Shown here: in pieces, positions 41,913 through 56,882 of the stretch
Layout: every line of letters starts with the position of its first letter
How positions within the stretch are numbered: the first letter of the stretch is position 1
Source: Osedax fenrisi
Lineage: Eukaryota > Annelida > Polychaeta > Sabellida > Siboglinidae
Length of the DNA stretch: 64,000 nt
Direction of reading: 5' to 3'
NCBI GenBank assembly: GCA_964019155.1
Contig: CAXHSG010000177.1
Span: forward strand, 620,001-684,000
The notes under the pieces: generated by a model
What the model saw: only the letters and a program-made list of their open reading frames with translations
What the model was told of the DNA's origin: nothing
The model's database searches: none
Position numbers and translations under genes: made by a program

Positions 41913-44380
41913 ATGGGTATTAATGATAGCATTAGTTTTAATGATAGCATTAGTTTTAAGTATAGCATAAGTATTAATGATAGCATTAGTTTTAAGTATA
42001 GCATGGGTGTTAATGATAGCATTACTTTTAAGTATAACATGGATGTTAATGATAGCATTAGTTTTAAGTATAGCATGGGTGTTAATAATAGCATTAGTTT
42101 TAAGTATAGCATGGTTTTAATGATAGCATTAGTTTTAAGTATAGCATGGGTATTAATGATAGCATAAGTTTTAATGATAGCATTAGTTTTAAGTATAGCA
42201 TGGGTATTAATGATAGCATTAGTTTTAAGTATAGCATGGGTATTAATGATGGCATTAGTTATAAGTATAGCATGGGTATTAATGATAGCATTAGTTTTAA
42301 TGATAGCATTAGTTTTAAGTATATCATGGTTATTAATGATAGCATTAGTTTTAAGTATAGCATGGGTGTTAATGATAGCATTACTTTTAAGTATAACATG
42401 GATGTTAATGATAGCATTAGTTTTAAGTATAGCATGGTTGTTAATGATAACATTAGTTTTAATGATATCATTAGTTTTATGTATATCATGTATGTTAATG
42501 ATAGCATTAGTTTTAAGTATAGCATGGGTATTAATGATAGCATTAGTTTTAAGTATAGCATGTGTGTTAATGATAACATTAGTTTTAAGTACAGCATGGG
42601 TGTTAATGATAGCATTAGTTTTAAGTATAACATGGGTGTTAATGATAGCATTAGTTTTAAGTATAGCATGGGTGTTAATGATAGCATTAGTTTTAATTAT
42701 AACATGGGTGTTAATGATAGCATTAGTTTTAATGATAGCATGGATGTTAATGATAGCATTAGTTTTAAGTATAGCATGGTTTTAATGATAGCATTAGTTT
42801 TAATGATAGCATTAGTTTTAAGTATAGCATGGGTATTAATGATAGCATTAGTTTTAAGTATAGCATGGGTATTATTGATGGCATTAGTTATAAGTATAGC
42901 ATGGGTATTAATGATAGCATTAGTTTTAAGTATAGCATGGGTATTAATGATAGCATTAGTTTTAATGATAGCATTAGTTTTAAGTATAGCATGGGTATTA
43001 ATGATAGCATTAGTTTTAAGTATAGCATGGGTGTTAATGATAGCATTAGTTTTAAGTATAGCATGGGTGTTAATGATAGTATTAGTTTTAAGTATAATAT
43101 AGATGTTAACGATAGCATTAGTTTTAAGTACAGCATGGGTGTTAATGATAGCATTAGTTTTAAGTATAACATGGGTGTTATTGATAGCATTAGTTTTAAG
43201 TATAGCATGGGTGTTAATGATAGCATTAGTTTTAAGTATAACATGGGTGTTAATGATAGCATTAGTTTTAAGTATAGCATGGGTAGTAATGATATCATTA
43301 GTTTTAAGTATAGTATGGGTGTTAATGATAGCTTTAGTTTTAAGTATAGCATGGTTGTTAATGATAGCATTAGTTTTAAGTATAGCATGGGTATTAATGA
43401 TAGCATTAGTTTTAAGTATAGCATGTGTGTTAATGATAGCATTAGTTTTAAGTATAGCATGGGTGTTAATGATAGTATTAGTTTTAAGTATAATATAGAT
43501 GTTAACGATAGCATTAGTTTTAAGTACAGCATGGGTGTTAATGATAGATTTAGTTTTAAGTATAACATGGGTGTTAATGATAGTATTAGTTTTAAGTATA
43601 GCATGGGTGTTAATGATAATATTAGTTTTAAGTATAGCATGGGTGTTAATGATAGCATTAGTTTTAAGTATAGCATGGTTGTTAATGATAGCATTAGTTT
43701 TAAGTATAGCATGGGTATTAATGATAGCATTAGTTTTAAGTATAGCATGTGTGTTAATGATAGCATTAGTTTTAAGTATAGCATGGGTGTTAATGATAGT
43801 ATTAGTTTTAAGTATAATATAGATGTTAACGATAGCATTAGTTTTAAGTACAGCATGGGTGTTAATGATAGATTTAGTTTTAAGTATAACATGGGTGTTA
43901 ATGATAGTATTAGTTTTAAGTATAGCATGGGTGTTAATGTTAGCATTAGTTTTAAGTATAACATGGGTGTTAATGATAGTATTAGTTTTAAGTATTGCAT
44001 GGGTAGTAATGATATCATTAGTTTTAAGTATAGCATGGGTGTTAATGATAGCTTTAGTTTTAAGTATAGCATGGTTGTTAATGATAGCATTAGTTTTAAG
44101 TATAGCATGGATTTTAATGATAGCTTTAGTTTTAAGTATAGCATGGGTTTTAATGATAGCATTAGTTTTAAGTATAGCATGGGTTTTAATGATATCATTA
44201 GTTTTAAGTATAGCATGGGCGTTAATTATATCATTAGTTTTAAGTATAATATAGATGTTAACGATAGCATTAGTTTTAAGTACAGCGTGGGTGTTAATGA
44301 TAGCATTAGTTTTAAGTATAACATGGGTGTTAATGATAATATTAGTTTTAAGTATAGCATGGGTGTTAATGATATCATTA
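41913..44380 (+). repeat. Copy 2 of a 2.4-kb segment (offset about 5.65 kb)
   Basis: This is the partner of 36268-38700. It carries two extra half-units and private substitutions, including AGTATAGTATGGG near 43312 and AGTATTGCATGGG near 43995. Confidence 0.82.
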
Positions 44381-47300
44381 GTTTTAAGTATAACATGGGA
44401 TTTAATGATAGCATTAGTTTTAAGTATAGCATGGGTGTCAATGATAGCATTAGTTTTAAGTATAGCATGGATGTTAATGATAGCATTAGTTTTAAGTATA
44501 GCATGTGTGTTAATAATAGCATTAGTTTTAAGTATAGCATGGTTTTAATGATAGCATTAGTTTTAAGTATAGCATGGGTATTAATGATAGCATTAGTTTT
44601 AATGATAGCATTAGTTTTAAGTATAGCATGGGTATTAATGATAGCATTAGTTTTAAGTATAGCATGGGTATTAATGATAGCATTAGTTTTAATGATAGCA
44701 TTAGTTTTAAGTATAGCATGGGTATTAATGATAGCATTAGTTTTAAGTATAGCATGGGTGTTAATGATAGAATTACTTTTAAGTATAACATGGATGTTAA
44801 TGATAGCATTAGTTTTAAGTATAGCATGGTTGTTAATGATAACATTAGTTTTAATGATATCATTAGTTTTATGTATATCATGTATGTTAATGATAGCATT
44901 AGTTTTAAGTATAGCATGGGTATTAATGATAGCATTAGTTTTAAGTATAGCATGTGTGTTAATGATAGCATTAGTTTTAAGTACAGCATGGGTGTTAATG
45001 ATAGCATTAGTTTTAAGTATAACATGGGTGTTAATGATAGCATTAGTTTTAAGTATAGCATGGGTGTTAATAATAGCATTAGTTTTAATTATAACATGGG
45101 TGTTAATGATAGCTTTAGTTTTAAGTATAGCATGGTTGTTAATGATAGCATTAGTTTTAAGTATAGCATGGATGTTAATGATAGCATTAGTTTTAAGTAT
45201 AGCATGGTTTTAATGATAGCATTAGTTTTAATGATAGCATTAGTTTTAAGTATAGCATGGGTATTAATGATAGCATTAGTTTTAAGTATAGCATGGGTAT
45301 TATTGATGGCATTAGTTATAAGTATAGCATGGGTATTAATGATAGCATTAGTTTTAAGTATAGCATGGGTATTAATGATAGCATTAGTTTTAATGATAGC
45401 ATTAGTTTTAAGTATAGCATGGGTATTAATGATAGCATTAGTTTTAAGTATAGCATGGGTGTTAATGATAGCATTAGTTTTAAGTATAGCATGGGTGTTA
45501 ATGATAGTATTAGTTTTAAGTATAATATAGATGTTAACGATAGCATTAGATTTAAGTACAGCATGGGTGTTAATGATAGCATTAGTTTTAAGTATAACAT
45601 TGGTGTTATTGATAGCATTAGTTTTAAGTATAGCATGGGTGTTAATGATAGCATTAGTTTTAAGTATAACATGGGTGTTAATGATAGCATTAGTTTTAAG
45701 TATAGCATGGGTAGTAATGATATCATTAGTTTTAAGTATAGCATGGGTGTTAATGATAGCTTTAGTTTTAAGTATAGCATAGTTGTTAATGATAGCATTA
45801 GTTTTAAGTATAGCATGGGTATTAATGATAGCATTAGTTTTAAGTATAGCATGTGTGTTAATGATAGCATTAGTTTTAAGTATAGCATGGGTGTTAATGA
45901 TAGTATTAGTTTTAAGTATAATATAGATGTTAACGATAGCATTAGTTTTAAGTACAGCATGGGTGTTAATGATAGATTTAGTTTTAAGTATAACATGGGT
46001 GTTAATGATAGTATTAGTTTTAAGTATAGCATGGGTGTTAATGATAGCATTAGTTTTAAGTATAACATGGGTGTTAATGATAGCATTAGTTTTAAGTATA
46101 GCATGGGTAGTAATGATATCATTAGTTTTAAGTATAGCATGGGTTTTAATGATAGCATTAGTTTTAAGTATAGCATGGGTTTTAATGATATCATTAGTTT
46201 TAAGTATAGCATGGGCGTTAATTATATCATTAGTTTTAATGATAGCATGGGTGTTAATGATAGCATTAGTTTTAAGTATATCATGGGTAGTAATGATATC
46301 ATTAGTTTTAAGTATAGCATGGGTATTAATGATAGCATTAGTTTTAATGATAGCATTAGTTTTAAGTATAGCATAAGTATTAATGATAGCATTAGTTTTA
46401 AGTATAGCATGGGTGTTAATGATAGCATTACTTTTAAGTATAACATGGATGTTAATGATAGCATTAGTTTTAAGTATAGCGTGGGTGTTAATAATAGCAT
46501 TAGTTTTAAGTATAGCATGGTTTTAATGATAGCATTAGTTTTAAGTATAGCATGGGTATTAATGATAGCATTAGTTTTAATGATAGCATTAGTTTTAAGT
46601 ATAGCATGGGTATTAATGATAGCATTAGTTTTAAGTATAGCATGGGTATTAATGATAGCATTAGTTTTAAGTATAGCATGGTTGTTAATGATAACATTAG
46701 TTTTAATGATATCATTAGTTTTATGTATATCATGTATGTTAATGATAGCATTAGTTTTAAGTATAGCATGGGTATTAATGATAGCATTAGTTTTAAGTAT
46801 AGCATGTGTGTTAATGATAGCATTAGTTTTAAGTACAGCATGGGTGTTAATGATAGCATTAGTTTTAAGTATAACATGGGTGTTAATGATAGCATTAGTT
46901 TTAAGTATAGCATGGGTGTTAATGATAGCATTAGTTTTAATTATAACATGGGTGTTAATGATAGCATTAGTTTTAATGATAGCATGGGTGTTAATGATAG
47001 CATTAGTTTTAAGTATAGCATGGGTAGTAATTATATCATTAGTTTTAAGTATAGCATGGGTGTTAATGATAGCTTTAGTTTTAAGTATAGCATGGTTGTT
47101 AATGATAGCATTAGTTTTAAGTATAGCATGGATGTTAATGATAGCTTTAGTTTTAAGTATAGCATGGGTTTTAATGATAGCATTAGTTTTAAGTATAGCA
47201 TGGGTTTTAATGATATCATTAGTTTTAAGTATAGCATGGGCGTTAATTATATCATTAGTTTTAATGATAGCATGGGTGTTAATGATAATATTAGTTTTAA

Positions 47301-50005
47301 GTATAGCATGGGTGTTAATGATAACATTAGTTTTAATGATAGCATTAGTTTTAAGTATATCATGTATGTTAATGATAGCATTAGTTTTAAGTATAGCATG
47401 TGTGTTAATGATAGCATTAGTTTTAAGTATAGCATGGGTGTTAATGATAGTATTAGTTTTAAGTATAATATAGATGTTAATGATAGCATTAGTTTTAAGT
47501 ATAGTATGGGTGTTAATGATAGCATTAGTTTTAAGTATAGCATGGGTGTTAATGATAGCATTAGTTTTAATTATAACATGGGTGTTAATGATAGCATTAG
47601 TTTTAATTATAACATGGGTGTTAATGATAGCATTAGTTTTAATGATAGCATGGGTGTTAATGATAGCATTAGTTTTAAGTATAGCATGGGTAGTAATGAT
47701 ATCATTAGTTTTAAGTATAGCATGGGTGTTAATGATAGAATTAGTTTTAAGTATAGCATGGATGTTAATGATAGAATTAGTTTTAAGTATAGCATGGATG
47801 TTAATGATAGCTTTAGTTTTAAGTATAGCATGGGTTTTAATGATAGCATTAGTTTTAAGTATAGCATGGGTTTTAATGATAGCATTAGTTTTAAGTATAG
47901 CATGGGCGTTAATGATATCATTAGTTTTAAGTATAGCATGGATGTTAATGATAGCATGGGTGATAAGTATAGCATGGGTGATAAGTATAGCATGGGTGTT
48001 AATGATAGCATTAGTTTTAAGTATAACATGGGATTTAATGATAGCATTAGTTTTAAGTATAGCATGGGTGTTAATAATAGCATTAGTTTTAAGTATAACA
48101 TGGTTTTAATGATAGCATTAGTTTTAAGTATAGCATGGGTATTAATGATAGCATTAGTTTTAATGATAGCATTAGTTTTAAGTATAGCATGGGTATTAAT
48201 GATAGCATTAGTTTTAAGTATAGCATGGGTGTTAATGATAGCATTACTTTTAAGTATAACATTGATGTTAATGATAGCATTAGTTTTAAGTATAGCATGG
48301 GTGTTAATAATAGCATTAGTTTTAAGTATAGCATGGTTTTAATGATAGCATTAGTTTTAATGATAGTATTAGTTTTAAGTATAGCATGGGTATTAATGAT
48401 AGCATTAGTTTTAAGTATAGCATGGGTATTAATGATGGCATTAGTTATAAGTATAGCATGGGTATTAATGATAGCATTAGTTTTAAGTATAGCATGGGTA
48501 TTAATGATAGCATTAGTTTTAATGATAGCATTAGTTTTAAGTATAGCATGGGTATTAATGATAGCATTAGTTTTAAGTATAGCATGGGTGTTAATGATAG
48601 CATTAGTTTTAAGTATAGCATGGGTGTTAATGATAGTATTAGTTTTAAGTATAATATAGATGTTAACGATAGCATTAGTTTTAAGTACAGCATGGGTGTT
48701 AATGATAGCATTAGTTTTAAGTATAAAATGGGTGTTAATGATGGCATTAGTTTTAAGTATAGCATGGGTGTTAATGATAGCATTAGTTTTAAGTATAACA
48801 TGGGTGTTAATGATAGCATTAGTTTTAAGTATAGCATGGGTAGTAATGATATCATTAGTTTTAAGTATAGCATGGGTGTTAATGATAGATTTAGTTTTAA
48901 GTATAGCATGGTTGTTAATGATAGCATTAGTTTTAATTATAACATGGGTGTTAATGATAGCATTAGTTTTAATGATAGCATGGGTTTTAATGATAGCATT
49001 AGTTTTAAGTATAGTATGGGTAGTAATGATATCATTAGTTTTAAGTATAGCATGGGTGTTAATGATAGAATTAGTTTTAAGTATAGCATGGATGTTAATG
49101 ATAGAATTAGTTTTAAGTATAGCATGGATGTTAATGATAGCTTTAGTTTTAAGTATAGCATGGGTTTTAATGATAGCATTAGTTTTAAGTATAGCATGGG
49201 TTTTAATGATAGCATTAGTTTTAAGTATAGCATGAGCGTTAATGATATAATTAGTTTTAAGTATAGCATGGTTATTAATGATAGCTTTAGTTTTAAGTAT
49301 AGCATGGTTGTTAATGATAGCATTAGTTTTAAGTATAGCATGGATGTTAATGATAGCTTTAGTTTTAAGTATAGCATGGCTTTTAATGATAGCATTAGTT
49401 TTAAGTATAGCATGGGTTTTAATGATATCATTAGTTTTAAGTATAGCATGTGCGTTAATTATATCATTAGTTTTAATGATAGCATGGGTGTTAATGATAA
49501 TATTAGTTTTTAGTATAGCATGGGTGTTAATGATAGCTTTACTTTTAAGTATAACATGGATGTTAATGATAGCATTAGTTTTAAGTATAGCATGGGTATT
49601 AATGATAACATTAGTTTTAATGATAGCATTAGTTTTAAGTATATCATGTATGTTAATGATAGCATTAGTTTTAAGTATAGCATGTGTGTTAATGATAGCA
49701 TTAGTTTTAATTATAACATGGGTGTTAATGATAGCATTAGTTTTAACGATAGCATGGGTGTTAATGATAGCATTAGTTTTAAGTATAGCAAGGGTAGTAA
49801 TGATATCATTAGTGTTAAGTATAGCATGGGTGATAATGATAGAATTAGTTTTAAGTATAGCATGGATGTTAATGATAGCTTTAGTTTTAAGTATAGCATG
49901 GGTTTTAATGATAGCATTAGTTTTAAGTATAGCATGGGTGTTAATGATAGTATTAGTTTTAAGTATAATATAGATGTTAATGATAGCATTAGTTTTAAGT
50001 ATAGT

Positions 50006-53000
50006 ATGGGTGTTAATTATAGCATTAGTTTTAAGTATAACATGGGTGTTAATGATAGCATTAGTTTTAAGTATAGCATGGGTGTTAATGATAGCATTAG
50101 TTTTAATTATAACATGGGTGTTAATGATAGCATTAGTTTTAACGATAGCATGGGTGTTAATGATAGCATTAGTTTTAAGTATAGCAAGGGTAGTAATGAT
50201 ATCATTAGTGTTAAGTATAGCATGGGTGATAATGATAGAATTAGTTTTAAGTATAGCATGGATGTTAATGATAGCTTTAGTTTTAAGTATAGCATGGGTT
50301 TTAATGATAGCATTAGTTTTAAGTATAGCATGGGTTTTAATGATATCATTAGTTTTAAGTATAGCATGGGCGTTAATGATATCATTAGTTTTAAGTATAG
50401 CATGGATATTAATGATATAATTAGTTTTAAGTATAGCATGGATGTTAATGATAGCATTAGTTTTAAGTATAGCATGGATGTTAATGATAGCATGGGTGAT
50501 AAGTATAGCATGGGTGATAAGTATAGCATGGGTGTTAATGATAGCATTAGTTTTAAGTATAGCATGGGTATTAATGATAGCATTAGTTTTAAGTATAGCA
50601 TGGGTGTCAATGATAGCATTAGTTTTAAGTATAGCATGGATGTTAATGATAGCATTAGTTTTAAGTATAGCATGGGTGTTAATAATAGCATTAGTTTTAA
50701 GTATAACATGGTTTTAATGATAGCATTAGTTTTAAGTATAGCATGGGTGTTAATGATAGCATTACTTTTAAGTATAACATGGATGTTAATGATAGCATTA
50801 GTTTTAAGTATAGCATGGGTGTTAATAATAGCATTAGTTTTAAGTATAGCATGGTTTTAATGATAGCATTAGTTTTAATGATAGCATTAGTTTTAAGTAT
50901 AGCATGGGTATTAATGATAGCATTAGTTTTAAGTATAGCATGGGTATTAATGATGGCATTAGTTATAAGTATAGCATGGGTATTAATGATAGTATTAGTT
51001 TTAAGTATAATATAGATGTTAACGATAGCATTAGTTTTAAGTACAGCATGGGTGTTAATGATAGCATTAGTTTTAAGTATAACATGGGTGTTAATGATAG
51101 CATTAGTTTTAAGTATAGCATGGGTGTTAATGATAGCATTAGTTTTAAGTATAACATGGGTGTTAATGATAGCATTAGTTTTAAGTATAGCATGGGTAGT
51201 AATGATATCATTAGTTTTAAGTATAGCATGGGTGTTAATGATAGCTTTAGTTTTAAGTATAGCATGGTTGTTAATGATAGCATTAGTTTTAATTATAACA
51301 TGGGTGTTAATGATAGCATTAGTTTTAATGATAGCATGGGTGTTAATGATAGCATTAGTTTTAAGTATAGCATGGGTAGTAATGATATCATTAGTTTTAA
51401 GTATATCATGGGTGTTAATGATAGAATTAGTTTTATGTATAGTATGGATGTTAATGATAGAATTAGTTTTAAGTATAGCATGGATGTTAATGATAGCTTT
51501 AGTTTTAAGTATAGCATGGGTTTTAATGATAGCATTAGTTTTAAGTATAGCATGGGTTTTAATGATAGCATTAGTTTTAAGTATAGCATGGTTGTTAATG
51601 ATAGCATTAGTTTTAAGTATAGCATGGATGTTAATGATAGCTTTAGTTTTAAGTATAGCATGGGTTTTAATGATAGCATTAGTTTTAAGTATAGCATGGG
51701 TTTTAATGATATCATTAGTTTTAATATAGCATGTGCGTTAATTATATCATTAGTTTTAATGATAGCATGGGTGTTAATGATAATATTAGTTTTTAGTATA
51801 GCATGGGTGTTAATGATAGCTTTACTTTTAAGTATAACATGGATGTTAATGATAGCATTAGTTTTAAGTATAGCATGGGTGTTAATGATAACATTAGTTT
51901 TAATGATAGCATTAGTTTTAAGTATATCATGTATGTTAATGATAGCATTAGTTTTAAGTATAGCATGTGTGTTAATGATAGCATTAGTTTTAAGTATAGC
52001 ATGGGTGTTAATGATAGTATTAGTTTTAAGTATAATATAGATGTTAATGATAGCATTAGTTTTAAGTATAGTATGGGTGTTAATTATAGCATTAGTTTTA
52101 AGTATAACATGGGTGTTAATGATAGCATTAGTTTTAAGTATAGCATGGGTGTTAATGATAGAATTAGTTTTAATTATAACATGGGTGTTAATGATAGCAT
52201 TAGTTTTAACGATAGCATGGGTGTTAATGATAGCATTAGTTTTAAGTATAGCAAGGGTAGTAATGATATCATTAGTGTTAAGTATAGCATGGGTGTTAAT
52301 GATAGAATTAGTTTTAAGTATAGCATGGATGTTAATGATAGCTTTAGTTTTAAGTATAGCATGGGTTTTAATGATAGCATTAGTTTTAAGTATAGCATGG
52401 GTTTTAATGATATCATTAGTTTTAAGTATAGCATGGGCGTTAATGATATCATTAGTTATAAGTATAGCATGGGTGTTACTGATAGCATTAGTTTTAAGTA
52501 TAACATGGGATTTAATGATAGCATTAGTTTTAAGTATAGCATGGGTGTCAATGATAGCATTAGTTTTAAGTATAGCATGGATGTTAATGATAGAATTAGT
52601 TTTAAGTATAGCATGGTTGTTAATAATAGCATTAGTTTTAATGATAGCATTAGTTTTAAGTATAGCATGGGTATTAATGATAGCATTAGTTTTAAGTATA
52701 GCATGGGTGTTAATGATAGCATTACTTTTAAGTATAGCATGGGTGTTAATGATATCATTAGTTTTAAGTATAGCATGGGTTTTAATGATAGCATTAGTTT
52801 TAAGTATAGCATGGGTGTCAATGATAGCATTAGTTTTAAGTATAGCATGGGTATTAATGATAGCATTAGTTTTAAGTATAGCATGGGTGTTAATGATAGC
52901 ATTACTTTTAAGTATAGCATGGGTGTTAATGATATCATTAGTTTTAAGTATAGCATGGGTTTTAATGATAGCATTAGTTTTAAGTATAGCATGGGTGTCA

Positions 53001-53339
53001 ATGATAGCATTAGTTTTAAGTATAGCATGGATGTTAGTGATAGTATTAGTTTTAAGTATAGCATGGGTGTTAATGATAGCATTAGTTTTAAGTATAGCAT
53101 GGATGTTAATGATAGCATGGGTGATAAGTATAGCATGGGTGATAAGTATAGCATGTGTGTTAATGATAGCATTAGTTTTAAGTATAGCATGGGTATTAAT
53201 GATAGCATTAGTTTTAAGTATAGCATGGGTGTTAATGATATCATTAGTTTTAAGTATAGCATGGATGTTAGTGATAGTATTAGTTTTAAGTATAGCATGG
53301 GTGTTAATGATAGCATTAGTTTTAAGTATAGCATGGGTA
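50006..53339 (+). repeat. Copy 1 of a 3.3-kb segment, tandem offset 3,543 bp
   Basis: This segment matches 53549-56882. Visible differences are G50781/T54324, G51556/A55099 and a T/G at the first base after ATG in 53151-53160. The 3,543-bp offset is 197 half-units minus 3 bp. That fits the three 17-bp half-units per period: the two cassette members at 50708 and 50851, and ATTAGTTTTAATATAGC at 51714-51730. Confidence 0.87.
50708..50867 (+). repeat. Paired 35-bp-unit cassette, 143-bp spacing variant
   Basis: The two 17-bp half-units lie 143 bp apart (8 half-units minus 1 bp). The only other copy I see with this spacing is at 54251-54410, in the 3,543-bp tandem duplicate. It is a more contracted derivative of the 233-bp cassette. 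Confidence 0.82.
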
Positions 53340-53548
53340 GTAATGATATCATTAGTGTTAAGTATAGCATGGGTGTTAATGATAGAATTAGTTTTAAGTA
53401 TAGCATGGATGTTAATGATAGCTTTAGTTTTAAGTATAGCATGGGTTTTAATGATAGCATTAGTTTTAAGTATAGCATGGGTTTTAATGATATCATTAGT
53501 TTTAAGTATAGCATGGGCGTTAATGATATCATTAGTTATAAGTATAGC

Positions 53549-56500
53549 ATGGGTGTTAATTATAGCATTAGTTTTAAGTATAACATGGGTGTTAATGATA
53601 GCATTAGTTTTAAGTATAGCATGGGTGTTAATGATAGCATTAGTTTTAATTATAACATGGGTGTTAATGATAGCATTAGTTTTAACGATAGCATGGGTGT
53701 TAATGATAGCATTAGTTTTAAGTATAGCAAGGGTAGTAATGATATCATTAGTGTTAAGTATAGCATGGGTGATAATGATAGAATTAGTTTTAAGTATAGC
53801 ATGGATGTTAATGATAGCTTTAGTTTTAAGTATAGCATGGGTTTTAATGATAGCATTAGTTTTAAGTATAGCATGGGTTTTAATGATATCATTAGTTTTA
53901 AGTATAGCATGGGCGTTAATGATATCATTAGTTTTAAGTATAGCATGGATATTAATGATATAATTAGTTTTAAGTATAGCATGGATGTTAATGATAGCAT
54001 TAGTTTTAAGTATAGCATGGATGTTAATGATAGCATGGGTGATAAGTATAGCATGGGTGATAAGTATAGCATGGGTGTTAATGATAGCATTAGTTTTAAG
54101 TATAGCATGGGTATTAATGATAGCATTAGTTTTAAGTATAGCATGGGTGTCAATGATAGCATTAGTTTTAAGTATAGCATGGATGTTAATGATAGCATTA
54201 GTTTTAAGTATAGCATGGGTGTTAATAATAGCATTAGTTTTAAGTATAACATGGTTTTAATGATAGCATTAGTTTTAAGTATAGCATGGGTGTTAATGAT
54301 AGCATTACTTTTAAGTATAACATTGATGTTAATGATAGCATTAGTTTTAAGTATAGCATGGGTGTTAATAATAGCATTAGTTTTAAGTATAGCATGGTTT
54401 TAATGATAGCATTAGTTTTAATGATAGCATTAGTTTTAAGTATAGCATGGGTATTAATGATAGCATTAGTTTTAAGTATAGCATGGGTATTAATGATGGC
54501 ATTAGTTATAAGTATAGCATGGGTATTAATGATAGTATTAGTTTTAAGTATAATATAGATGTTAACGATAGCATTAGTTTTAAGTACAGCATGGGTGTTA
54601 ATGATAGCATTAGTTTTAAGTATAACATGGGTGTTAATGATAGCATTAGTTTTAAGTATAGCATGGGTGTTAATGATAGCATTAGTTTTAAGTATAACAT
54701 GGGTGTTAATGATAGCATTAGTTTTAAGTATAGCATGGGTAGTAATGATATCATTAGTTTTAAGTATAGCATGGGTGTTAATGATAGCTTTAGTTTTAAG
54801 TATAGCATGGTTGTTAATGATAGCATTAGTTTTAATTATAACATGGGTGTTAATGATAGCATTAGTTTTAATGATAGCATGGGTGTTAATGATAGCATTA
54901 GTTTTAAGTATAGCATGGGTAGTAATGATATCATTAGTTTTAAGTATATCATGGGTGTTAATGATAGAATTAGTTTTATGTATAGTATGGATGTTAATGA
55001 TAGAATTAGTTTTAAGTATAGCATGGATGTTAATGATAGCTTTAGTTTTAAGTATAGCATGGGTTTTAATGATAGCATTAGTTTTAAGTATAGCATGGAT
55101 TTTAATGATAGCATTAGTTTTAAGTATAGCATGGTTGTTAATGATAGCATTAGTTTTAAGTATAGCATGGATGTTAATGATAGCTTTAGTTTTAAGTATA
55201 GCATGGGTTTTAATGATAGCATTAGTTTTAAGTATAGCATGGGTTTTAATGATATCATTAGTTTTAATATAGCATGTGCGTTAATTATATCATTAGTTTT
55301 AATGATAGCATGGGTGTTAATGATAATATTAGTTTTTAGTATAGCATGGGTGTTAATGATAGCTTTACTTTTAAGTATAACATGGATGTTAATGATAGCA
55401 TTAGTTTTAAGTATAGCATGGGTGTTAATGATAACATTAGTTTTAATGATAGCATTAGTTTTAAGTATATCATGTATGTTAATGATAGCATTAGTTTTAA
55501 GTATAGCATGTGTGTTAATGATAGCATTAGTTTTAAGTATAGCATGGGTGTTAATGATAGTATTAGTTTTAAGTATAATATAGATGTTAATGATAGCATT
55601 AGTTTTAAGTATAGTATGGGTGTTAATTATAGCATTAGTTTTAAGTATAACATGGGTGTTAATGATAGCATTAGTTTTAAGTATAGCATGGGTGTTAATG
55701 ATAGAATTAGTTTTAATTATAACATGGGTGTTAATGATAGCATTAGTTTTAACGATAGCATGGGTGTTAATGATAGCATTAGTTTTAAGTATAGCAAGGG
55801 TAGTAATGATATCATTAGTGTTAAGTATAGCATGGGTGTTAATGATAGAATTAGTTTTAAGTATAGCATGGATGTTAATGATAGCTTTAGTTTTAAGTAT
55901 AGCATGGGTTTTAATGATAGCATTAGTTTTAAGTATAGCATGGGTTTTAATGATATCATTAGTTTTAAGTATAGCATGGGCGTTAATGATATCATTAGTT
56001 ATAAGTATAGCATGGGTGTTACTGATAGCATTAGTTTTAAGTATAACATGGGATTTAATGATAGCATTAGTTTTAAGTATAGCATGGGTGTCAATGATAG
56101 CATTAGTTTTAAGTATAGCATGGATGTTAATGATAGAATTAGTTTTAAGTATAGCATGGTTGTTAATAATAGCATTAGTTTTAATGATAGCATTAGTTTT
56201 AAGTATAGCATGGGTATTAATGATAGCATTAGTTTTAAGTATAGCATGGGTGTTAATGATAGCATTACTTTTAAGTATAGCATGGGTGTTAATGATATCA
56301 TTAGTTTTAAGTATAGCATGGGTTTTAATGATAGCATTAGTTTTAAGTATAGCATGGGTGTCAATGATAGCATTAGTTTTAAGTATAGCATGGGTATTAA
56401 TGATAGCATTAGTTTTAAGTATAGCATGGGTGTTAATGATAGCATTACTTTTAAGTATAGCATGGGTGTTAATGATATCATTAGTTTTAAGTATAGCATG

Positions 56501-56882
56501 GGTTTTAATGATAGCATTAGTTTTAAGTATAGCATGGGTGTCAATGATAGCATTAGTTTTAAGTATAGCATGGATGTTAGTGATAGTATTAGTTTTAAGT
56601 ATAGCATGGGTGTTAATGATAGCATTAGTTTTAAGTATAGCATGGATGTTAATGATAGCATGGGTGATAAGTATAGCATGGGTGATAAGTATAGCATGGG
56701 TGTTAATGATAGCATTAGTTTTAAGTATAGCATGGGTATTAATGATAGCATTAGTTTTAAGTATAGCATGGGTGTTAATGATATCATTAGTTTTAAGTAT
56801 AGCATGGATGTTAGTGATAGTATTAGTTTTAAGTATAGCATGGGTGTTAATGATAGCATTAGTTTTAAGTATAGCATGGGTA
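53549..56882 (+). repeat. Copy 2 of a 3.3-kb segment, tandem offset 3,543 bp
   Basis: This is the partner of 50006-53339 with about three visible substitutions. Its own third 17-bp half-unit lies at 55257-55273. Confidence 0.87.
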
